Shown piece by piece: positions 1-6,520 of a stretch of DNA of 21,592 nucleotides. The DNA is taken from positions 1 through 21,592 of the forward strand of contig CANDEH010000035.1 of assembly GCA_947383645.1 (NCBI GenBank), in the 5' to 3' direction. The notes under the pieces are model-generated. The model was not told where the DNA came from and searched no databases. It was given only the letters and a program-made list of their open reading frames with translations. The stretch comes from an uncultured Clostridia bacterium. GTDB taxonomy: Bacteria > Bacillota > Clostridia > Oscillospirales > Oscillospiraceae. Position 1 is the stretch's first letter. Each line of letters opens with the position of its first letter. A program made the translations under genes and the position numbers.

Positions 1-273
1 GTAGGCCCGGACCAGGGGGGAGGGGCGGTACATCTTGTAGAAGTCCCGGATCTCCTTGGGAATCTCAAAGAAGGGGGTGGTGTCGTCCAGCTCCTGCTTT
101 ACCAGCTCCTCGCAGAACACGCCGGAGAGCTCCTGGGCGGTCATGGGCTGGTGGGTGCCGGGGTTCAGCAGCGGCGCGGGCTTGTTCTTCATGTCCGCCC
201 GCAGGTTGTACCATACCTTCGGCATCTCCTCCTCGGACAGGTAGATCTTGTAGGGAATCTTCATCTCGCTCAT
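1..273 (-). CDS. TrpB2-type tryptophan synthase beta-like protein (5' part)
   Basis: The gene runs off the left edge, so only the first 91 codons are visible. They read MSEMKIPYKIYLSEEEMPK and continue with features I recognise from the TrpB2-like branch of PLP-dependent tryptophan synthase beta subunits: the WYN/RADM segment, the KPAPLLNPGT segment near residues 31-40, and the MYRPSPLVRA segment at 81-90 that precedes the substrate domain. These enzymes condense indole with serine to make tryptophan. TrpB2 types often act without a partner TrpA. The PLP-binding lysine lies outside the window, so activity cannot be judged. The ATG at 271-273 is preceded by AAAGGAGAAC at 281-290. The T-box leader directly upstream fits an amino-acid biosynthetic or salvage gene. 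The full family length is about 450 residues. Confidence 0.85.
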   Translation of the reverse strand, partial: MSEMKIPYKIYLSEEEMPKVWYNLRADMKNKPAPLLNPGTHQPMTAQELSGVFCEELVKQELDDTTPFFEIPKEIRDFYKMYRPSPLVRAY

Positions 274-283
274 GGTTTTTGTT

Positions 284-289
284 CTCCTT
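284..289 (-). promoter_or_regulatory. Ribosome binding site of the TrpB2-like gene
   Basis: An AAGGAG core is followed by a ten-base spacer to the ATG. It lies just downstream of the T-box terminator, so translation depends on antitermination of the leader. Confidence 0.7.
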
Positions 290-299
290 TCCAGTATTC

Positions 300-590
300 G
301 TCGGGACAAAAGAAAAACGCCTCTGTCCCTCAGCTCACTTGCTGGGACAGAAGCGGTACACTTCTGCGGTGCCACCCGGCTTGACGGGAGAAAAGTCCCG
401 CCCACTCTGCGCGTACTGACATACGCCGGCTTTGGTAACGGAGGTCCCCTCCGGCTCACCTACTTCCCAAGGGTTTCGGTTCGCCCTCAGAAGGCCATTC
501 CCACCCGCTCACCGTACCGCCATCCCACCGCCGGCGGCTCTCTGAAACGCTGAATACGAGAGGTACTTACCCTTCCTCATCGGTTTGATG
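300..590 (-). promoter_or_regulatory. T-box leader upstream of the TrpB2-like gene
   Basis: Reading the minus strand, the leader contains the elements of a T-box in the usual order. A GGGTAAGTA segment resembling the base of stem I is at about 564-572. An AGAGAG distal bulge at 538-543 follows, with a CCGCC/GGCGG apical stem. The T-box sequence GGGTGGCACCGCAGAAG is at 361-377, and a terminator comes after it. T-boxes sense uncharged tRNA, whose acceptor end pairs with the T-box bulge and favours the antiterminator. A TGG triplet at 495-497 lies close to where the specifier loop should be, since CCTC and GAGG segments can close the lower stem. That would match tryptophan, as expected from the downstream gene. 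The specifier assignment is tentative because I did not fold the RNA. Confidence 0.9.
308..353 (-). terminator. T-box terminator hairpin
   Basis: TTCTGTCCC and GGGACAGAG arms can pair on the minus strand, and GCGTTTTTCTTTT follows directly. The upstream arm overlaps the 3' end of the T-box sequence, as expected for a mutually exclusive antiterminator and terminator. Confidence 0.85.
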
Positions 591-595
591 GAGCT

Positions 596-624
596 ACTTT
601 AGCACAAGCGGCCACAGTTGTCAA
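596..624 (-). promoter_or_regulatory. Sigma-A-type promoter of the T-box leader
   Basis: A perfect -35 box TTGACA (619-624) is followed by a 17-base spacer and TAAAGT as -10 (596-601). Transcription should start near 588-590, which coincides with the predicted 5' end of the T-box. Confidence 0.85.
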
Positions 625-675
625 GAGTTTTTTTGCCGATCCGGGATATATTGCTGCGGCAGGTTCATTGCGCAC

Positions 676-768
676 AAAAGGGACCCCTCCAGGGTCCCTC
701 AGCTTGCCGAAAAACCCGTTGGGTTTTTCGGCAAGCTGAGGCAAATTGGGACCAATGGTCCCAATTTG
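676..768. repeat. Three tandem perfect hairpins
   Basis: Three self-complementary units lie back to back. GGGACCC/GGGTCCC (680-698) is followed on the minus strand by TTTT, like a terminator. A 20-bp perfect stem with a 3-base loop spans 698-740. A 12-bp perfect stem with a 3-base loop spans 742-768. They lie downstream of the 1461-residue defence gene and upstream of the T-box promoter, so they may stop transcription from the defence operon. Confidence 0.8.
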
Positions 769-770
769 TC

Positions 771-820
771 GCCTGCGCCTGAGCCGCACAGCGGCGAGGA
801 AATGCCCTTGGGGTACGGCG
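771..820 (+). repeat. Dispersed noncoding repeat, partial copy
   Basis: The segment CTGAGCCGC followed by CGGCGAGGAAATGCCCTTGG also occurs at about 17203-17240. A more diverged form is at 9447-9480. Only the first module of the longer copies is present here. Confidence 0.7.
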
Positions 821-837
821 GGTGATTCCCCGGGTCA

Positions 838-856
838 GGAACCCCTCTTGGGTTCC
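838..856. terminator. Hairpin after the defence operon
   Basis: GGAACCC (838-844) and GGGTTCC (850-856) form a 7-bp stem with a 5-base loop. It overlaps the end of the repeat shared with the right edge of the window. Its use as a terminator is a guess. Confidence 0.35.
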
Positions 857-911
857 TTTCACACTATCCTCCTTACCGCCAGCCTGCTCTGTTGGCCTTT
901 TTGACAGTCTG
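845..911 (-). repeat. Truncated inverted copy of the right-edge gene start
   Basis: Read on the minus strand, this 67-bp stretch matches 21088-21154 at 62 of 67 positions. The last 46 bases are identical. The shared block holds a strong ribosome binding site (TAAGGAGGATAGTGTG) and the first codons of a small gene (VKGTQE). At this left copy the homology stops after those codons, so it is a decapitated fragment of the same gene or a shared promoter/RBS cassette. Confidence 0.85.
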
Positions 912-946
912 TGCGCTCCTCTGATCTGCCAAGAAAAAGACTTCCT

Positions 947-3900
947 TCAGCCCTCCCCCAGGGGAATGATATCCCAGGCGCGGAAGCCGGTGTAGCTGAA
1001 GGCCAGATGGAATTTAACCTGCATTCCCTCCAACAGGATCTCATCTGTGTCAACCACAGGCGCCTTGGCGGTAAACAGGCTGCTTCCCGTTTGCTCCATG
1101 GAGAAACGGAAGTCAATCATGCCATCCCGAACAGCAGACACAGAACCGGTAATCACTTCGCACCGGTCTCTCCGGTACTCCTGGTTGGAATCCGCATCGC
1201 GTGTAAAACTCTGCCAGGGAATCAGAGCGTTGCGGTCAATATCGTCATCCAGTTTACCGCACAGATCCTTGGATACGGAGGTATATTTGCCATAAGCCTG
1301 CTGCGCCAGCTTCTGGCACTGGGTCAGGTGCTCCCGGACCGTCCGGTAGGAGACGCCCTGATACTTGGCATAGAACAGGAATGCCAGCACATACCGGAAA
1401 TACGCCACATCCAGATTCTCGCCGGAGTCCGGCCAATCCTGAACAAAGGCGTAGGCCTCGGGCAGGCTGAAGCTGTCCAGCCGCCGGGCCGCCTCCAGCC
1501 AGCGGAAACGGTCGCTGGCGGTGCCCACAGTATCCCGGAAGATATTCTGCGCCATCATATCTTTAATCTTCTCCAGCTTCTCCTTGGATAGGTTGTCATA
1601 GAGCAGCAGGGAGTCCCGACTTCTGGCCTCCGACTCGTAGATCGTGACAATGGAGCGGCGGGAGTTTGCACGCAGGCTCAGGCTGGCCTCGTTTATACCA
1701 AAGAGCGACTCAATGCGGGAAATCCTGCCCATAGACGTATAGAAATTCAGGGCGGCCTTTTGAAACGCTACGTCCGAGGTATCCAGACTTACCGTGTACT
1801 GCTGGATGATATTCCCCGCCTCTGCGGTCATTTTAATCAGAAGGTTGCGCACAAAGGGGTCCTGCCTCATCAGATCCTGAATGCGCCCTTTTTTCTTGAG
1901 CAGCTTCAGCACCTGGTTAATCAGCTCCAGCTTCCCCACAAGGCCATAGGCGATGTTCCGGCTGCCGGAACAGATATTGAACTCTATAAAAGCCTTATCA
2001 TAGTTGGGAAGGGCCTGCTTCAGGGCCTTGGACAGGGAGAGCCTCCTCAGATCTTTTCTCAGCGCAAGAACGCACTCCCGGGTATATATCTTCCCCATCA
2101 GATGGTGGTGGATCAGGCCGGAGTCCTGGGATTGCTTCTCCGCCCGCTTGATCGCCTCATCGGCGTATTTTTTTGCCAAAGGGATATTCGCCCACTGGGC
2201 GTCATTCTGGGGATACAGATACAGCCTGGCCAGGTGGTTGCTGTAGTGGGGATTCTCCGGGAACTTCTCCCGCAGATAGTTCATCATGCCGATCCGCTGC
2301 TGATCGTTGTGCAGTTCTTTGATGAAGTTGGAAAACACGCTGCGCTGGTCCTCTGTGATCGGCTCCCGGTGGATAAACAGCTCATGAAAAATGTCGTCCA
2401 GCCGAACGGCGCAGTAGCCATACAGCGCGCCCAGCAGATTCACCTGCAGCTTGGCCAGATCCATCAGACTGCTCGTATAGGACATATTGGCAAACAGGTC
2501 CTTCAGAAGCTCTCTGGCAATCAGCGGATGGCTGACGCGGTAACCGCCCTCCCGGGGGATAATAAAGCAGTTGCCATTGAGGAAGCTGCGCGTCCTGTCA
2601 AGCAGGTCCCAGGTAACCTTCTCTCCCGGAAAGAGGATGGCGGTCATCTCCTGAAGATTCAGGTTTACCCCCTGGGAGTAGATGGTGTTGAACGCCAGGA
2701 TTTCCAGGGCCTGCGTCTCCTCCTTACTCATCTCATGCAGATTGGCTTTTACATACTCGCCGATCCGCCGGTAGTTCTCCCCATACGTGAACAGTCCATA
2801 GAAGAAGGGCTGCCGCACCTCGTCGCTGTACTCCTCTGAGAAGGTCAGATCGTTCAGATCCTTTATCCGCTCAAGATCCCTCTCCCCGTCAAGGCGGCTG
2901 GAAAATTTGCGGTACATATCCCGCGCTTCCTCACTGCCCACAGGGATGGTCATCATCGGCGTCCCAGGCAGATAGAAGTTAGCGAGGTCTTCCTTCGGGC
3001 ACTCGTTCCGGCGCTGGACGCAGATGAAGCAGGCGCGCACGTTCTTCTTAATCAGATCCATGCGCAAAAGGGACAGGGACAAGCTTGATATAGCGTTGTC
3101 GTTAATCTCCGCAACAATGAGCAGAGGCATGTTGATGCTGATTCGATAGAGAGTTTTCAGCCGCTCAGCCGTCTGTTCGGAAATCTGGCGGAGACGCACG
3201 GTGGGGTATTGGAGGCAGAAATCCCACATAATGCGCTTTGCCATGGTGGAGCCTCCCCCGCCGGGCTTATGGTACAGCCATATAATGGAGGTGGTGGAGG
3301 CGTGCAGCTGGCTCATTCTGTGCTGTATCTGCGCACGCCACTTGTTGGTGTAATCCAAGCGGTCCGCGTCTCTGTGGTACGCGATATCATGCCAGGTGGG
3401 CTCGCCCCCGTGATAAAACTCCTCTCCCCCGTCGTCATCGGCGGAGTCCAGCAGGCCGCGATGGATAATCTGCATGTCTATCTCGATCTCCGTCGCCACA
3501 CTGCGCTCCAGTGTGGCAAGTCCGTTGGCAGTGGGAATGCGGATCTCATCTCTCTCATCGCTGCGGAAGCTCGTCCGGATGTTCATCGCGATCTCGGGCA
3601 GCGTACACGGAATCTGATGAATCCTCAGATTGCCCTCCTCGGCAATGGGAATCTCGCCGCCGGACAGGTCGATCAGGTCAATGGGAGTATTCTCCCCCGC
3701 AGCCACTATCAGATCTGTCACCACCAGGTCGTACATAGTCCGATCCAAATGGCTGGAGTCCACCAGAATGCAGAGGGGGTACTTCTCATACTGCGCCAGC
3801 AGGCGGTTCAGACAGGCGCTCAGGCCGGACTGGATGGACCGGCGGTAAAAAATCCGCTGGTTCCTCTCCTCCGGCCCCATGAGGATGCTGCACCAGACTG

Positions 3901-5332
3901 CGTTCTTCCCCACCTCGGCGGGCTCGTCCTCATTGGGCAGCAGCAGGTGGCTGTAGCCCTCCCTCTTCCGGAACTGCCGCAGACCGGCATTTCTCAGGCT
4001 GTTGTCCAGCAGGTTATTGATCTCGATAACCGCCGCCCAGGAGACGGCCCCCAGCGGCCCGAAAATCTCCGGAGGGTAGTCCTCCGGAAGGCAGGAGGTC
4101 ATCAAAATGTACTTGCTCTCCCGGGAAAAGCCGCGGGTAATCTTCCACAGATCAAAGATCCCGTCGGCGGAGGCGGCGGACAGGGCGGGGTACTCGCCGT
4201 CTGGATCCGGCGCAGCTCCCACGCCTAAATCCGTCAGTTTTTTCACAGCGGCGCTGGCAAAAGCGAATCCAAATATCTGCTTATGCTCCAGCGCGGCGGC
4301 CTTGTTCAGGAAGTTGAGTCCGGCGGCGGCACAGGCGCACAGCATCTGAATGGCCATCACCCGGCCGTTCTGGGGATAGCGGGAAAAGTACCGCTTCCAG
4401 CCGCCGATAAAGGCTTCGGCGTATTTTTCAAACTCGCTGCCGGCGCGGAAGGGGGCGCCGGGATCGACCACCAGATCAAAAAATACCTTCAGGTGGTCCA
4501 GCCAGTCTGTCAGCAGCATCCCGTCAATGTCCAGCAGAATATCCAGCAGCAGATACGCCTGATCGTACAGCAGAAACGCCTGGTCCTGGTAGTGGGAGAA
4601 GTCGATCAGATAGTAGATAAACCCCTGTCCACAGGGCTGAATCAGGATATTGCTCTGGTTCATATCCCCGTGCTGAGGTCCTCTGAGCACATTGGAAAAA
4701 GCCGGTTCGTCGTCGGGCGCACAGGTAAAAAAGCGGTAGGGGTTGGGGTATACCGTGTCCTCCATCCGCCACGCCGGCTGGAGCTCGTCCTGTATATAGC
4801 CGCGCACGCGCCCGGCCAGCCTGGCGTCCGGAGCAAGACGCGCCTCCCCCAGCCAGCCTCTGACCATTTCGCTTGCCGTGGCGCGGCCGGTGTCCACAGA
4901 GTTGTTCCAGATGAAAAACGACGCGTCAATCAAGTCCCGAAAGCGGGATCTCTTTTTTTCCGGCGCCTGCGAACAAAGCTCCGAGGTCTCCTTTGCCCCT
5001 GTCCCCGCAACATCATAAACATAGTAGCCGCTGTGCTGGGAAAATATCTGGAGCGCCGGAACCCGGATCTTCTCGGACTGGTTCTTCTGCGCCGCGGAAT
5101 GGGTATTGCTGACCTCCCGGTCAAACTCCTCGGCGGAGCTCTTTTTCTTGATTTTGAGGATATACTCCCCGTTGCTCTCCATATTCGCGGCGCCCGATAC
5201 GGTCAGAAGGTACACCTCATCCCCCGACCTCCCCTTGCTGAAGCGCGGGTCAAAGTCCAGCGCCTCCTCCGGGCAATTGAAGTATTCTGCAAGCCGGATG
5301 CGCACCTCGGGCGGAATCTGCTCATGGAACAT
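947..5332 (-). CDS. Predicted conflict-system ATPase: APH-like domain + P-loop NTPase + helical repeats + OB-fold
   Basis: This is a 1461-residue protein. The ATG at 5330-5332 is preferred over the in-frame GTG at 5338, because AGGAGG at 5341-5346 is 8 bases from the ATG but only 2 from the GTG. Residues 1-370 resemble an aminoglycoside-phosphotransferase/kinase fold: HGDMNQSNILI (about 221-231) is the catalytic loop with HGD and N, and LIDFSH (about 242-247) is the metal-binding segment. This resembles the TCAD9 class of predicted conflict domains. Residues about 390-600 look like a second alpha/beta domain that I cannot name. KPGGGGSTMAKR (about 689-700) is a P-loop lacking the usual lysine, and PLLIVAEIND (about 736-745) is the Walker B candidate. 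HPLIARELL (about 935-943) resembles the post-NTPase helix of SAMD9-like proteins. A long helical, probably TPR-like region follows, and the last ~70 residues look like an OB-fold. The order NTPase-TPR-OB matches SAMD9-family proteins. I infer a nucleotide-dependent antiphage sensor. No nuclease is visible, and the partner membrane protein may be the effector. Confidence 0.7.
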   Translation of the reverse strand: MFHEQIPPEVRIRLAEYFNCPEEALDFDPRFSKGRSGDEVYLLTVSGAANMESNGEYILKIKKKSSAEEFDREVSNTHSAAQKNQSEKIRVPALQIFSQHSGYYVYDVAGTGAKETSELCSQAPEKKRSRFRDLIDASFFIWNNSVDTGRATASEMVRGWLGEARLAPDARLAGRVRGYIQDELQPAWRMEDTVYPNPYRFFTCAPDDEPAFSNVLRGPQHGDMNQSNILIQPCGQGFIYYLIDFSHYQDQAFLLYDQAYLLLDILLDIDGMLLTDWLDHLKVFFDLVVDPGAPFRAGSEFEKYAEAFIGGWKRYFSRYPQNGRVMAIQMLCACAAAGLNFLNKAAALEHKQIFGFAFASAAVKKLTDLGVGAAPDPDGEYPALSAASADGIFDLWKITRGFSRESKYILMTSCLPEDYPPEIFGPLGAVSWAAVIEINNLLDNSLRNAGLRQFRKREGYSHLLLPNEDEPAEVGKNAVWCSILMGPEERNQRIFYRRSIQSGLSACLNRLLAQYEKYPLCILVDSSHLDRTMYDLVVTDLIVAAGENTPIDLIDLSGGEIPIAEEGNLRIHQIPCTLPEIAMNIRTSFRSDERDEIRIPTANGLATLERSVATEIEIDMQIIHRGLLDSADDDGGEEFYHGGEPTWHDIAYHRDADRLDYTNKWRAQIQHRMSQLHASTTSIIWLYHKPGGGGSTMAKRIMWDFCLQYPTVRLRQISEQTAERLKTLYRISINMPLLIVAEINDNAISSLSLSLLRMDLIKKNVRACFICVQRRNECPKEDLANFYLPGTPMMTIPVGSEEARDMYRKFSSRLDGERDLERIKDLNDLTFSEEYSDEVRQPFFYGLFTYGENYRRIGEYVKANLHEMSKEETQALEILAFNTIYSQGVNLNLQEMTAILFPGEKVTWDLLDRTRSFLNGNCFIIPREGGYRVSHPLIARELLKDLFANMSYTSSLMDLAKLQVNLLGALYGYCAVRLDDIFHELFIHREPITEDQRSVFSNFIKELHNDQQRIGMMNYLREKFPENPHYSNHLARLYLYPQNDAQWANIPLAKKYADEAIKRAEKQSQDSGLIHHHLMGKIYTRECVLALRKDLRRLSLSKALKQALPNYDKAFIEFNICSGSRNIAYGLVGKLELINQVLKLLKKKGRIQDLMRQDPFVRNLLIKMTAEAGNIIQQYTVSLDTSDVAFQKAALNFYTSMGRISRIESLFGINEASLSLRANSRRSIVTIYESEARSRDSLLLYDNLSKEKLEKIKDMMAQNIFRDTVGTASDRFRWLEAARRLDSFSLPEAYAFVQDWPDSGENLDVAYFRYVLAFLFYAKYQGVSYRTVREHLTQCQKLAQQAYGKYTSVSKDLCGKLDDDIDRNALIPWQSFTRDADSNQEYRRDRCEVITGSVSAVRDGMIDFRFSMEQTGSSLFTAKAPVVDTDEILLEGMQVKFHLAFSYTGFRAWDIIPLGEG

Positions 5333-5340
5333 ACGCACAA

Positions 5341-5346
5341 CCTCCT
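5341..5346 (-). promoter_or_regulatory. RBS deciding the start of the 1461-residue gene
   Basis: AGGAGG followed by eight bases to ATG at 5332. The GTG at 5338 is too close to be used. Confidence 0.75.
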
Positions 5347-5382
5347 AACTGTATTCAGAAGCATCCGATACGGAGCGGCCCC

Positions 5383-5913
5383 CTACGGCTCCGCCTTCTC
5401 CAATATCGCAGCCTTTTGGTAGAAGCTCTTCACCGCGCCCCACCAGCCCAGCGCCGCGGAAAGCCACAGTACAATCCCCACCGCCAAAACAAACCGGAAA
5501 ATCGCGGACTTCCCGCCGCAACAGCGGGCGACGTTCAGCAGAAGCGACAGAAAAAACAGCGGCACATTGAGAAGCGACGCCCGAAGAATTCGGATCTTCG
5601 AGCGGGAAAACTTCATGTACTCCTCCTGACCGCTCTTTTTCCAAATCAAAATGGTGCTGGCCGACTTCAGCCCTGTCTTTGCGCGGCAATACCTCTCCAG
5701 CCGCATAAACAGCAGATCCGCAAGCCGATCCAGCAGCAGCCCCAGAATATACATGACCCCCAGCAGCAGAATAGACACCGGGAGCTTTCCAAGCACCTCC
5801 GCCATCATCGGAAGGTATTTCACATCTGTGAAGTACACGGAAAAAGAGGCAAGCCACAGCGAGACCTCCAGGCCAATAACAATCAGTTCAACATACAGCG
5901 CGGTGGTCTCCAT
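5383..5913 (-). CDS. Small four-helix membrane protein, partner of the predicted defence ATPase
   Basis: This is a 176-residue protein with four hydrophobic segments at about 5-27, 44-64, 111-129 and 138-158. A polar cytoplasmic-looking stretch lies between helices 2 and 3. It carries LDRLADLLF (61-69) and SRSKIRILR (103-111). There is no signal peptide and no recognised enzymatic motif, and I do not recognise the family by name. The ATG at 5911-5913 is preceded by GAGGAGGG. It ends 50 bases before the 1461-residue gene on the same strand, with no terminator between, so the two are very likely co-transcribed. Small multi-helix membrane proteins next to large NTPases are often membrane-damaging effectors or membrane anchors in defence systems. 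That role is inference from context. Confidence 0.75.
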   Translation of the reverse strand: METTALYVELIVIGLEVSLWLASFSVYFTDVKYLPMMAEVLGKLPVSILLLGVMYILGLLLDRLADLLFMRLERYCRAKTGLKSASTILIWKKSGQEEYMKFSRSKIRILRASLLNVPLFFLSLLLNVARCCGGKSAIFRFVLAVGIVLWLSAALGWWGAVKSFYQKAAILEKAEP

Positions 5914-5969
5914 GCCGCCCTCCTCTCCCCTGCCGGGGATCCCATCTGAAACAGGAAGTTTACATAAGT

Positions 5970-5978
5970 ATCATACCA
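5970..5978 (-). promoter_or_regulatory. Extended -10 promoter of the defence operon
   Basis: On the minus strand TGGTATGAT forms a TGn-extended -10. No good -35 is visible, as is common with extended -10 promoters. Transcription would start near 5963, leaving a leader of about 50 bases before the membrane protein ATG. The surrounding 70 bases are strikingly AT-rich against the window average. Confidence 0.5.
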
Positions 5979-6065
5979 TATAATATCTGACAAAGATAGC
6001 CTGAATTTCCCAACAAAAAATTATTTCCGATCTATACCTTTTGCACAAATCCGGGCTTATAGGCA

Positions 6066-6205
6066 AACAATATGACCACCAGCAAAGAACAGCAAGGAAA
6101 ATGGACATAGCTTCGCTGTCGTCCCTGGCGGGCGTCAGCCCTCCTTCGACTCGCTATCCACCATTTTCTTCCGCCCCTCTTTTACTGCTCTGCAAGCTGT
6201 TCGAC
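6066..6205 (-). repeat. Long imperfect palindrome repeat, copy 1
   Basis: GGAAAATGGACATAGC (about 6095-6112) is nearly complementary to the GCTATCCACCATTTTCTTCC segment (about 6152-6172). The unit can therefore fold into one long hairpin. Read on the minus strand, the same arm and loop motifs (GGCGGAAGAAAATGGTG, AGCGAG, GGGCTGAC, GAAGCT, TTTGCTG) recur in the 20824-21008 repeat on the plus strand. No coding potential is apparent. Confidence 0.65.
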
Positions 6206-6209
6206 TCTA

Positions 6210-6371
6210 AGAAGCTGTACCAATAGCCGAAGTATTCAGATATGCGAGGCAAAATTGTCGATGACAAGGCGAAAAATCGCAGGAATACTTTGTGTATTGC
6301 AAGATTTTTCAACACAGTCAGCGGCAATTTTGGCCGCATAGATGTGTGCTGAGACTATTGGTACAGCTTCT
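6210..6371. mobile_element. MITE-like element with 17-bp perfect terminal inverted repeats
   Basis: AGAAGCTGTACCAATAG at 6210-6226 is the exact reverse complement of 6355-6371, giving a 162-bp unit. The interior is also an imperfect palindrome: AAAATTG/CAATTTT, GAC/GTC and GAAAAATC/GATTTTTC pair in register. The whole element can fold as a single hairpin. It encodes no transposase, and any small ORF across it is a by-product of the palindrome. No convincing target-site duplication is visible at the ends. Confidence 0.75.
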
Positions 6372-6439
6372 CATTCCCGTCCCCGCCGGAAACCAGATCT
6401 GCCGGATCCCTGCTGTGCGCCTTTCCCTCGGTCAACACA

Positions 6440-6478
6440 CACAAAAACCGCTGAAATCCTGACGGATTTCAGCGGTTT
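6440..6478 (-). terminator. Rho-independent terminator after the HAD phosphatase gene
   Basis: AAACCGCTGAAATCC (6445-6459) and its exact complement (6464-6478) form a 15-bp stem with a TGAC/GTCA tetraloop. On the minus strand it is followed by TTTTTGTGTGT. It closes the hprK-to-HAD gene cluster. Confidence 0.85.
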
Positions 6479-6520
6479 CGAAAGTCGTACCACCGGGCCA
6501 TCTCTTCCTTCGCCCTAAAA

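Noticed and set aside
272..553. Plus-strand open frame across the T-box
   Set aside because: The region is explained by the T-box leader on the other strand.
4283..5422. Plus-strand open frame opposite the defence ATPase N-terminus
   Set aside because: It is a shadow of the minus-strand gene, which has clear motifs and an RBS.
6154..6339. Small minus-strand open frame in the MITE-like element
   Set aside because: It arises from the palindrome and has no ribosome binding site or family resemblance.
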